Under the pieces are notes generated by a model. It worked only from the letters and a program-made list of their open reading frames with translations. It did no database searches and was not told the origin of the DNA. A stretch of 64,000 nucleotides of DNA from Zingiber officinale (Eukaryota; Streptophyta; Magnoliopsida; Zingiberales; Zingiberaceae), in NCBI RefSeq assembly GCF_018446385.1, contig NC_055993.1, positions 41,103,645 through 41,167,644 of the forward strand, written 5' to 3'. A program made the translations under genes and the position numbers. Below are positions 55,002 to 64,000 of this stretch, piece by piece; positions within the stretch are counted from its first letter, which is position 1, and each line of letters opens with the position of its first letter.

Positions 55002-58000
55002 TGTTGGTTGCTACTCGGAAAACCTAATGATTCCACTGTACAAAAATTTTGTACAAAGGTCTGAACCTTTTCCTAGCTACCATGTGTTCTTTTAAATTAA
55101 ACTTGGATCGCCTGCGGAACTTAACACGTTTGATCCAAAGTTTAATCTATTTGTTCTTTTAGGTTTAGACTCGGATCTCCTGCGGAACTTAACACGTTCG
55201 ATCCAAATCACCTAGGTTATTAATTTCATTAAATATTAATTTTCAAAATTGGCTTCCAGTACTGACGTGGCGAGGCACATGGCCTTCTTGGATATGGGAA
55301 CAACCACCACTGACTAGACATGTAAAATACCGGAAATAGGCGAATATTAATAAGGGAATTTTCCGGAGTTTTTGAACATTTTTCGGGAATTTTTCGGAGC
55401 TCTTACGGACAAGTTAACGGGGATAAAACGGGACCGGGGAAAAGCCTGTTTAGGCGACCCATTTAAGCGAGGAAATGTTTATTTTATATTTCCTTTTTCT
55501 TTTTTCTTTATTTTTCCTTTTTCCTCTCCGTTTCTTTTCCTCTCCCCGCGTGTGCCGTGCCCTAAACCTTCGACGCCGTCTTCTCCTCCTAACCGACGCT
55601 GACGGCTGCCCTAACCGCACAGTGGTTTTCTTCTTCCCTTCCACTTATACTTCTCCTCTGCAGAACCCTCCTTCCCTCATCTCTCGCGACGTCGGCCTTC
55701 TCCACCCGACGGCACCGCCGGTGCTCTTCCTTCTCGCTGAGCGACGCGCCGCCGCCACTCCTACCGATTGCCTTTGCCCTAGTTGAGCAACACTGCCACC
55801 GATCGAAGCCTCTCTTCATCTTCCTCCTCAGCCTAGCGCCGACAGCCGGCTACCTTTCCTGTGTCGATTCCTTGCCGCTGCCCTCTTTGGACCGAAGCAG
55901 CGTCGGCCACCGAGACTTCCTCTCTTCTCCTCTGGTTCGACGAGCCACCACCGGATCCTCCGCCACCAGCCGCCGACAGTGAGGAGAACAAGGGGTAGTG
56001 AGTTAGGTAAGGCATGTTAGGTATTTGGATTGTTGATTTGGGATCCTATGTTGGATTTGTTGGCTGATTACAGTGGTATTTGTCACTGATTTCTCACAGC
56101 AGCTTCTTCGGATCTCGGCATTAAGTTCTCCAGGATTTGAGCAGTATTGAGGCATCGAAAAATTTAAGGTAAGGTTCTTGTTTAACGTTGTGGATTTAGG
56201 TTTTTGCTGTGGATGACCAGTTAAGGTTGATCAATAATTAGGGTTTTCCTAATTGAATTAGGTATATTGGTGATTATTATTTAGGGTTTTTGCCCTAAAT
56301 AGTTTTAAGGATTTATTTAGCAATTCATTTGAATTTTAGCTAAATAAAAGTATATCTATTGGTATTACAGGACTTTGACGCGAGACGAGTATCTCGATGT
56401 CGGATTTGGACATTCCTATTGGAGGCGGGTACTTTTGACTTATGTCATTTGATATGCTTAGTAATTAAATTAACATGTTGCATTAATTGTGTTTCTTATC
56501 TGTTTTCGGTTAATCACTACCCAAATCTTACATGCTTGATTGATTGATTGGTTTTGCATCTCAGGTATATTTTTACCTGTTTATACATCCTTATAGGGGT
56601 AGTGATATGCCATGCTTGACCATGTTCAGGACCTAGGTTTTATACCTTCTGTATACCTTTGGATTGTTTTGGATTCGTTGACCTTTGATGCATTTTTATA
56701 TATATGTGGATTAGGTCAGGATATTCTTGTGGTTAGTGCCATGCACCATTTGCATGATTGCATCGTTGTGCGATAGTCCGCTCCATTATTGTTGAGCACA
56801 TCGCCATTACATGGATCTGCACACACCACCACTCATGGGTTAGTGGTCGATTCAGTCGTGTGTGTTGCAGCAGGGACTTAGGCACCGCTGGTCCGCCCAT
56901 GGGTAGTGTGACACAACGTGTTATCCGGCAGGAATTCCTCCCGTCTTCGTGGGGAGTTGAGAGCATTCGCGCCCCCATTTATGATTTGGGGTAGGAGGAT
57001 AGGTGTACTCGACAGCGTCCACTCGGTCACTCATCGGGAGTAGTGACGACAGAGTGCACGGTTGTCACACCCTACCCACTCGGCCTCACTATGTGTGTGA
57101 GATGATCGACCGGCGGGTGACCAGGACGCATCATTGGCATCATATGCATGATGCATTTATTGTTTGTGTTTGTGGTTGCTGCATTTATATGCTGCATATT
57201 GTTTGGATACCTATGTTTGACATGCATACAGGATTCCTATACCACTCGGACTGTTTTGACCTTATACTCAGGACCTGGTTAGTACAGCATTCTCCTGTTT
57301 ACTTCAGATGCATATTTATATCTTTCTTATATCAGGAGACTGTACGCATGATTAGTGTTAGGTGTTATTTCTTTACTTTGCATATCAATTGTACCTGCTG
57401 AGTGTTGGACTCACCCCGCCTCCATTGTTGTTATTTTCAGGTTGATGCTGTCAGGAGGGAGTTCCAGTCGCTAGTCCTCACTGCACGTAGTGCTGGTCCT
57501 GCAGACCTTCAGGATATGTTTGGTTTTCTTTGGTTTCTTTCTATTCTAGACTGTTTGAACTCGTTATGTTCTGGATTTATTTACTTATGGACATGATATA
57601 GATTTTATTATATTGATGGATTTGGATTTGGTTTTTATTCTACTACATGCCTGCCTGGACGGCAGAAGAGGTGAGTTCGTCGGATTTGAGCTTTACGAGT
57701 GTAGTGGAGTAGGGTGGTTTTTGAGTCAGAGTATTATTACTGCGTGGTTGTGTCAGCCAGAGGCTGAATATATATATAAACTGCGTGGTGATTGATTTTA
57801 TTTACTGTTATTATTCCAGCCGCCTGTGGCTGAGTATTTAGTACTTGTAGAAAATTTTGATTGTCCGCCGTACAGGGGAGATGTTGCCGAAATTTTCTCG
57901 GACAGGGACTCTTCTGGGGGCGTGACAAGACAAAGCCTTTTAAGGAAAGTTAATATTTAATTTCCTTAAATAACTTTAGGTCAACCGAAAAGAACAATCA

Positions 58001-60228
58001 AATCACAAGAAAAATAAATAAAAAAAAAACAAAAGAACACAACATCGAAAACAAATTCGAAATACTAGAATCGTATGCCTCTTGTATTTGGTATTATTTC
58101 CAAAAATAACTAGTATGATGCGGAAAGGAAAAATACTAGTTATACCTTTTAGAAAGACCTCTTGATCTTCTACCGTATTCCTCTTCTAACCTCGGACGTT
58201 GTGTGGGCAACGATCTTCCGAGATGAGAAACCACCAAAGCACCTTCTTCTCCTTTCTTCAAGTTTCGGCCAAGTACAATGCTTACAAAAGATGAAGATCT
58301 TTTTCCACCAACCAAGCTCCAAGGGATGCATGAAACAAGACTCCTTTCTCTCCTTTTCTCCAAGCTAGATCCGGCCACTTCTATGCCTCCAAAAGATGAT
58401 GAAGTCTCGGCCACAAGAAGGAGAAGAGAGAAGGAGAAGGGGAACCTCTAGGGGCCGGCCACACCAAGGAAGAAAAGAGAGGAAGAAAAAGAATAGAGTC
58501 GTTCACCATGAAACCTCCTCTACCCCCTCTTTTATAATCCTTGGTCTTGGCAAATAAGGAAATTTAAATAAAAACTTCCTTAATTCTTTTGCCATGAAAA
58601 GGAAAATTTATTTAATTAAAAATAATTTTCTCTTCTCCAATTTATTTGGCCGGCCACTTCTTTCCCCAAAACAAGGAGAGTTTTAATTAAAACAAAAATT
58701 AAAACTTCCTAATTTGTTTCTAGAAATTTATAAAAATTTCTCCAATAATTTTAATCCCTTCATGATTGGTTAATAAAAAGAAATTTTATAAATTAAAATC
58801 TTTCTTTTAAACATATGGATAATTTCCAAAAAGAAAGTTATCTCTAAAAATTAAAATCTCCTTTCAATCTACAAATAAGGAAAGATATTAAATCTTTTCT
58901 TAATCTTTTGTAGATACTAATAAAAGAGAATTTTTAATTTTTAAACTTTCTTTTAAATCATGAACATAATTAAAAGGAAAGTTTTTACCAAAATTAAAAT
59001 CAACCTTTTAATCTACAAATAAGGAAAGAGATTTAGCTCTTCTCTTAATCTTTTGTAGAATCTTATAAAAGGAAAGATTTAAATTTTTAAACTCTCTTTT
59101 AAATCATGTTATCCACATAAGAAATATTTTAAAAAATAAAAATCCTTTTATTTTAATTTGGGCCGGCCACACCAAACTTGAACCCAAGCTAGGGCTGGCC
59201 ACCTTGAAGCACCCATGAACCAAACTTTGGCCGGCCCTAGCTTGGTCTCCAAGCTATCTTGGCCGACCCCTATGGGATGGGTAAGAAGGTAGGTATAGGT
59301 GGGTATAGTACTCTATAATTAAGAGGCTACGATAGGGACCGAGAGGAGGAATTGGTTTTGGTCTCCCGATAAAATTAAGCATCCCGTGTTCACCCCGTAC
59401 ACACAACTTAATTTTATCAATAATAATTCATTCCACTAGAGAACTATTATTAAACTACCGCACCAATCCCAAATTACATTTTGGGCTCCTTCTTATTATG
59501 AGTGTGTTAGTCTCCCTGTGTTTAAGATAACAAATGTCCACTAATTAAGTAAGTTACTGACAACTCACTTAATTAATATCTAGCTCCAAGAGTAGTACCA
59601 CTCAACTTCATCGTCATGTCGGACTAAGTCCACCTGCAGGGTTTAACATGACAATCCTTATGAGCTCCTCTTGGGGACATTCTCAACCTAGATCACTAGG
59701 ACACAGTTTCCTTCTATAATCAATAACACACACTATAAGTGATATCATTTCCCAACTTATCGGGCTTATTGATTTATCGAACTAAATCTCACCCATTGAT
59801 AAATTAAAGAAATAAATATCAAATATATGTGCTTGTTATTATATTGGGATTAAGAGCACACACTTCCATAATAACTGAGGTCTTTGTTCCTTTATAAAGT
59901 CAGTATAAAAGAAACGACCTCTAATGGTCCTACTCAATACACTCTAAGTGTACTAGTGTAATTATATAGTTAAGATAAACTAATACCTAATTACACTACG
60001 ACCTTCCAATGGTTTGTTCCTTTCCATCTTGGTCGTGAGCTACTGTTTATAATTTTTAAGGTACTGATAACATGATCTTCTGTGTGTGACACCACACACT
60101 ATGTTATCTACAATATAAATTAATTTAACATCTACATTTATCATAAATGTAGACATTTGACCAATGTGATTCTTATTTCTAGATAAATGTTTATACCAAA
60201 AGCTAGACTTTTAGTATACATTCTAACA
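55002..60228 (-). repeat. Element G 5' LTR (right copy), split by solo LTR I
   Basis: It comprises 55002-55320 plus 57933-60228. It differs from the left copy by roughly one base in a hundred, judged by eye, and by a 13-bp extra GA-rich piece near 58425. Confidence 0.93.
55321..57927. mobile_element. Solo LTR I of a Tekay-like Ty3 element
   Basis: The block is 2607 bp, TGTAAAATACCGG to GGGGCGTGACA, with perfect target duplication AGACA (55316-55320 and 57928-57932). Excision restores the LTR of element G exactly as in the left copy. The ends resemble Tekay/Del LTRs. No coding domain was found; ORFs such as 57003-57401 have no recognisable motif. Confidence 0.92.
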
Positions 60229-60233
60229 TAGAC

Positions 60234-61016
60234 AACATAAAAACAAATATAAAGACAAGTATAAAAGCAATGCTAACAAAGAATTATGTTCGATAGCTCC
60301 TAGCTCCTATTCTACAACTTTTGACTTTCTACCGAGTCACTTCACAAAATTCTACTCATGTTATTCTTCGGATACCCTCTACGGATGGAAAAACCTCCTA
60401 CAAAATATGTTCTTACCAAAAAAAAAACAAAATGACACAAGAGAGAAGTTAAAAGAATAGAGTGAAACTTGAGAAAAATAACCATGTATAAACACTTTAA
60501 ATAGTTTTAGCCACTTAACCCCTTTATATAAGGCTCTTGATCAAGCCTTCATCTAGCATTCGAAATATCTTTTCTATGTTAGTACAATCAACTATTTGAG
60601 TTTCCAATCGACTATTGTTTAATGCAGGTTGACTTTACCAGACACATTAGTCAACTACATCTGTCACCAATCAACTGATTTTTCTAAAGCTTTTGGATTG
60701 ATACAATTGTAACATTTAACTGTTCTATTGCAATTGCAAAACTGCATCATCAATTGATTCAATGTTATCAGTTGACTATTCTATAAAAGTTTTAAAATCA
60801 TCAACCATATTAACAAATTAATTGTTCTGTTGTGACAACAAAATTATTTCTTAAATTGACTTGTTAATATTTAACTAACTGGTCGACTAGATTACAACTA
60901 AAGACAAACATAAATATTTTATTCCCTTTTCATTAATCCAAAGTTAATTGACCAATTGGCTCAAGCTTCAACGGTTGATTATTATTATTGACCAAGTCAA
61001 TTTCAAGATTTAGTCC
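60234..61016 (-). repeat. Continuation of the third SIRE-like LTR, right of G
   Basis: It picks up the LTR cut at 47786. It has TTTATATAAGG (minus-strand TATATAAA) near 60523 and, beyond it, degenerate TCAACTG, CAATCGACT and GTCGACT words at 60590-60970. The outer end of the LTR could not be located. Confidence 0.5.
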
Positions 61017-61336
61017 ATGCCTAATGTAGTACATGGTAAACCCCATTTATACAAATGCTCTCATACTCATTTTTATATGAATAAAAACTACCAAGACTAT
61101 CTTTTTCTGGAACTTTGCATTACTAAATTTACTTTCAGATCATATGTCAAATATTTAATCAATCTTGACATTGGCCTAAGATTTCTGCTTATCAAGCATA
61201 TGGTTACCCCTAAGTTCTTGGAACTTCTATTATTGCAACCTATAATACTTTGTTAAGTAACTTACACTTACCCACTCAGTAGTCAGTACCCCTAATTAAT
61301 ATGCATCACGACCAGCATAGGGATTAATTACACTTT
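61017..61336. other. Unassigned DNA
   Basis: Nothing recognisable. A 79-codon + strand ORF at 61017-61256 has no known motif and AT-rich composition typical of chance. Confidence 0.5.
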
Positions 61337-61344
61337 GTCTATAT

Positions 61345-61666
61345 TAAGAGTAGTTTGATACATTATACCAAATCCTAAACCATATATTATATATCGTACC
61401 GAAAATTTTGATATTAAAAAAATTCATATTAATATCGTATTAAAAATTCGATATACTAAATTTTTAGTATGGTATAAATTTCATATCGATTATAGTAAAA
61501 TTTCGATATTGGTATGGTATACTATAAATTTTGATATAAATCTAATACCGATACTAAAAATTCAATACAATATAATACCATACCAAAATTTTTAATATAC
61601 CATTAAATCATATTTCGATATGGTATATACAATATATTAAATTTTTATTATTTTTTCTCACCCCTA
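61345..61666. mobile_element. Probable hAT-like MITE rich in GGTATACC-type palindromes
   Basis: The flanks GTCTATAT (61337-61344) and ATCTATAT (61667-61674) are an 8-bp duplication with one mismatch. The right end reads, on the minus strand, TAGGGGTGAGAAAA, a common hAT MITE terminus; the left end TAAGAGTAG is a diverged match. The interior is made of ATATCG, GGTATGGTATAC and AAAATTT words that pair with each other. Confidence 0.45.
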
Positions 61667-61674
61667 ATCTATAT

Positions 61675-62519
61675 GAACAATTAAATGGATCCTAGTGAAC
61701 ATTGTGTAGAAGTAATCTATGACAATCTACTTGCATGCTAGTCTAATGATCCCAGTGTCTATATGCTTGAGAGCATCTAATGTTACCATATTCAAAATAT
61801 AGCATGTTTTCAAGACTAGTAATTATTTCAATAATATCACCTTTTAGTTTTAGGAGCATCTCACATCTATCTTTATTCTACTCCGAAACAACAATACTAT
61901 TAGGAACTTTTGTTAAATTATGGATAAAATATACTTTCATTAAGCAATTACATTTTATAGTGATCCCTTTACAATCATACTACTTTATGGCACAATCACT
62001 AACATAGATAGATAACCCCAAATTCTTATCAAATCCTTGCACGAATGCAAATTCAATACAAAGATTAGTGGAAAGATGTACTTGTGGGATCAACAATGTC
62101 AAATATATAGTGAAAATAAATAAGAAAGGAACCATGTGCTAACATGAGGATATAGTGCTGGAAACCATAAAAGAAGATTGAGAGTTTACTAAATAGACAC
62201 AATTTTTGAAGTACACGAGTAGCAAAAGCCTGTACTAGAACTGACATCACCAGTGATCCTACTGATTTAACATTTACAAATCCACACGACCTCTAAAAAC
62301 TGAATTCAGAATGATCACTACAGTAAGAATTCTAGCAGACAGATCTCTCACACAAATATCTATACAATGTTGCAGTGTGTTTACTTTTCCTTCAACTTCA
62401 ATGATCAATGCAACCAACAAGATGAAAAGAAGTGAGCGCACGTTTATGAGCATCCCTGTGGGAATAAATGGCTTCATGTGTTATCTTGCTGGCCCCTTCA
62501 AACAATAAAACTGAGGTTG
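61675..62519. other. Unassigned AT-rich DNA
   Basis: There are short ORFs on both strands (for example minus 62274-62477, plus 62311-62508) but no motif I recognise. It could be intergenic or intronic DNA of a neighbouring gene. The hAT element inserted at its end. Confidence 0.4.
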
Positions 62520-62527
62520 CAAACAGG

Positions 62528-63506
62528 CAGGGGCGGATCCAGGATTTGAATATTGAGGGGGCCAAAACTTGTGTCGCTATATTCATTGTCGATTGTGTGG
62601 GAGAATTTAGAATTCATTACATATTTAGAAAACTCCGTGACCTAAATTTTCTAGTCGGTCCTTGTTTCACATCGGAGCTACATGCGAACTTGTTAGGGTA
62701 GAATTCAATTTGCCATCCTTTTGATCATTCACATCTATTCAGCATCTATTGCTTTGCATTTCATTATTGCTATTCATAATATTGGTTTATTAATTGATTA
62801 GGTACTCTAATTACTACATCAAGTTGAAGCGTCTGAGTATTCGAATTGCTTTCCTCTCACATTCGTGGCATTCTTCATATGCAGGTACTCCTTATCTATT
62901 ACTCTATTTGCCATCAAACAAAAATATATATAGCTTTCACCTACTCAACTTCACCTGTAGAGCCCAATAAATTCTTCACTGTTGACCAACAGAGCTCGAT
63001 GTTTTTCAGGGGGTCTCTTTGTTGATCGCAAAATGCCTCTATTTGGCATCCTATCATCAATATATACACTATTTCCATTCCTTGAATTTTGTAATAGCAG
63101 ATCTAGAGTCTGTCAATGTTTTTCTTTGGTTTAGTTTATCCTTTGTTGAATATTCATTGTATCTTATTCTTTGGAACACTCCAGTCTAGAAGATATGGAG
63201 TCTGTCAAGTCTGCAACTGAAGAGTAGAGACTTCCTCCACACTATCAGCACCCTACTTTTATCTTTCTCGTCATTAGCAACCTCAATGCCACTGGCTATG
63301 CAATATGCTTCAGTGTTCGGATAAACCTTCACCATGATCCACCAACTTCTGGTTTCTCCGGACGGCAATTTCGAAGAGATATCTCTGCTTGAGTCTCTTC
63401 AAATTTTGCTCGTTAGAAGAGAGCTAAAAGCAAGGTTGATCCAGGATTTACACATGGACTGGGGGGGGCCGTGGCCCCCCCAAGTCCCCATGTAAATCCG
63501 CCTCTG
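62528..63506. mobile_element. Non-autonomous hAT-like DNA transposon
   Basis: The element is 979 bp with terminal inverted repeats CAGGGGCGGATCC at the left and CAGAGGCGGATTT (reverse complement of the right end). The 8-bp target duplication CAAACAGG (62520-62527 and 63507-63514) is perfect. No transposase domain is seen. Near the right end, 63432-63498 forms a subterminal hairpin around a G8/C7 stem. An internal minus ORF (63368-63186) has no recognised family. Confidence 0.85.
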
Positions 63507-63514
63507 CAAACAGG

Positions 63515-63800
63515 TCTGAAATTAATCTTTGCCTCTTTGGTTGATTGCCAGCGTGAAATATATGAGAACTATTGTCCCAAGGCTTGACCTGTTCATTGTT
63601 GCAAGAGACGGAATTTTGTTTAGGTTACAACGATAATTGATCATTTAGTTATGGAGAGAAACCTTTAGAAAATACAAATAAAACAATTATAAAAACCTGA
63701 TTATTAAGCATAAGTCAATGGAAAAATCATATGAATCTTGTAAGGGAGCACTAATAAAATTGCTCACAATATATAAGGACTTCAATCAAACTTATAGCAT
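63515..63800. other. Unassigned DNA
   Basis: No ORF, repeat or motif recognised. It continues the sequence interrupted by the hAT element. Confidence 0.4.
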
Positions 63801-63810
63801 AGATGATACT

Positions 63811-64000
63811 GTGATTCTTCGACCTGTGGCTCAAGCCATTTACATTTGCATTCTCTTTTCTCGTGTTTGACTAGTTTGCAGATTATCTAGATGGATATTC
63901 AAAAATGCTTCTTACAAGGTAGTTTGATTGAGGATGTCTATATTCAGAAACCTTGATGGTATGTGCATGATGAGAGGTTCCAAAACCAGGTGGACTTCAT
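63811..64000 (+). pseudogene. Copia reverse transcriptase remnant, running off the right edge
   Basis: RPVAQAIYICILF (from about 63820) and then, after a frame change, WMDIQKCFLQGSLIEDVYIQ (about 63888-63947) and a decayed PxWYVHDERFQNQV match the segment of copia reverse transcriptase just before the catalytic core. There is a stop near 63955. The rest lies beyond the window. Confidence 0.75.

Larger units (their letters stand above)
47787..60228 (-). mobile_element. Element G: copia retrotransposon with young LTRs and a dead interior
   Basis: LTRs 47787-50388 (2602 bp) and 55002-60228 (2615 bp after removing solo LTR I) are almost identical, TGTTGGTTGC to TTCTAACA. The flanks are GAGAC (47782-47786) and TAGAC (60229-60233), a target duplication with one mismatch. 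On the minus strand the interior has an initiator-Met primer site, a gag-position region full of repeats, fragments of protease, integrase, reverse transcriptase and RNase H, and a purine tract. The LTR family is the same as solo LTR D. Confidence 0.93.

Noticed and set aside
55450..56015. GC-rich overlapping ORFs, possible exon
   Set aside because: They lie inside solo LTR I, open on both strands because of GC-rich triplet repeats. The element boundaries and target duplication explain the block.
57003..57401. 132-aa ORF in solo LTR I
   Set aside because: It lies in an LTR, has no known motif, and has no conserved partner in the window.
61017..61256. 79-aa ORF
   Set aside because: AT-rich composition, no motif and no conserved neighbour.
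62065..62508. Possible host gene exons on either strand
   Set aside because: The ORFs are short, no domain is recognised, and no convincing splice-bounded frame was found. Left as unassigned DNA.
63186..63368. 60-aa minus-strand ORF in the hAT-like element as a transposase piece
   Set aside because: It shows none of the hAT dimerisation or zinc-finger motifs. At most captured sequence.

Overview
The window is plant nuclear DNA made almost entirely of LTR retrotransposons inserted into one another. No cellular protein gene, rRNA or tRNA gene could be supported. The lineages seen (Tekay/Del-type chromovirus, Athila-type Ty3 element with an envelope-position ORF, SIRE/Maximus-like and other copia elements, hAT-like MITEs) and the long 1.5-3.4 kb LTRs point to a flowering plant with a large, repeat-rich genome. 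I cannot name the species.

Positions 1-44478 form one nest. The oldest layer (element F) is a decayed copia element whose right part is 37937-44478 on the + strand; its left part is probably beyond the left edge. Element A, a gag-only SIRE-like copia element on the + strand, covers <1-37936. Its 5' LTR is split twice: by element B (Tekay chromovirus, - strand, 259-12843, carrying solo LTR H at 6334-9692 inside gag) and by solo LTR D (13070-15456). Its 3' LTR (19646-20203 plus 37000-37936) is split by element E (Athila-like, + strand, 20204-36994). The envelope-position ORF of E is in turn split by element C (gag-only copia, + strand, 26355-34059). Most junctions are fixed by 5-bp target duplications: CGAAC for D, AGTTC for H, GTTTC for C, and one- or two-mismatch versions for B and E.

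Positions 44479-61016 hold decayed minus-strand SIRE-like remnants. Into one of these LTRs a young copia element G (- strand, 47787-60228) inserted; its right LTR is split by a Tekay-like solo LTR (I, 55321-57927, target duplication AGACA). The right end (61017-64000) has two small DNA transposons of hAT type, unassigned AT-rich DNA, and a copia reverse-transcriptase remnant leaving the window.

Most elements lack essential genes: A and C keep only gag; E keeps gag, protease and the envelope-position ORF; G keeps only pol debris between nearly identical LTRs. They must have been moved in trans. The most striking signal is in the LTRs: at least six unrelated families carry clusters of short perfect or near-perfect inverted repeats, usually just upstream of a TATA box. 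Sequences are family specific, copy number differs between the two LTRs of one element, and the two arms change together from copy to copy. Elements C and E also carry a further array of the same motif in their interior.
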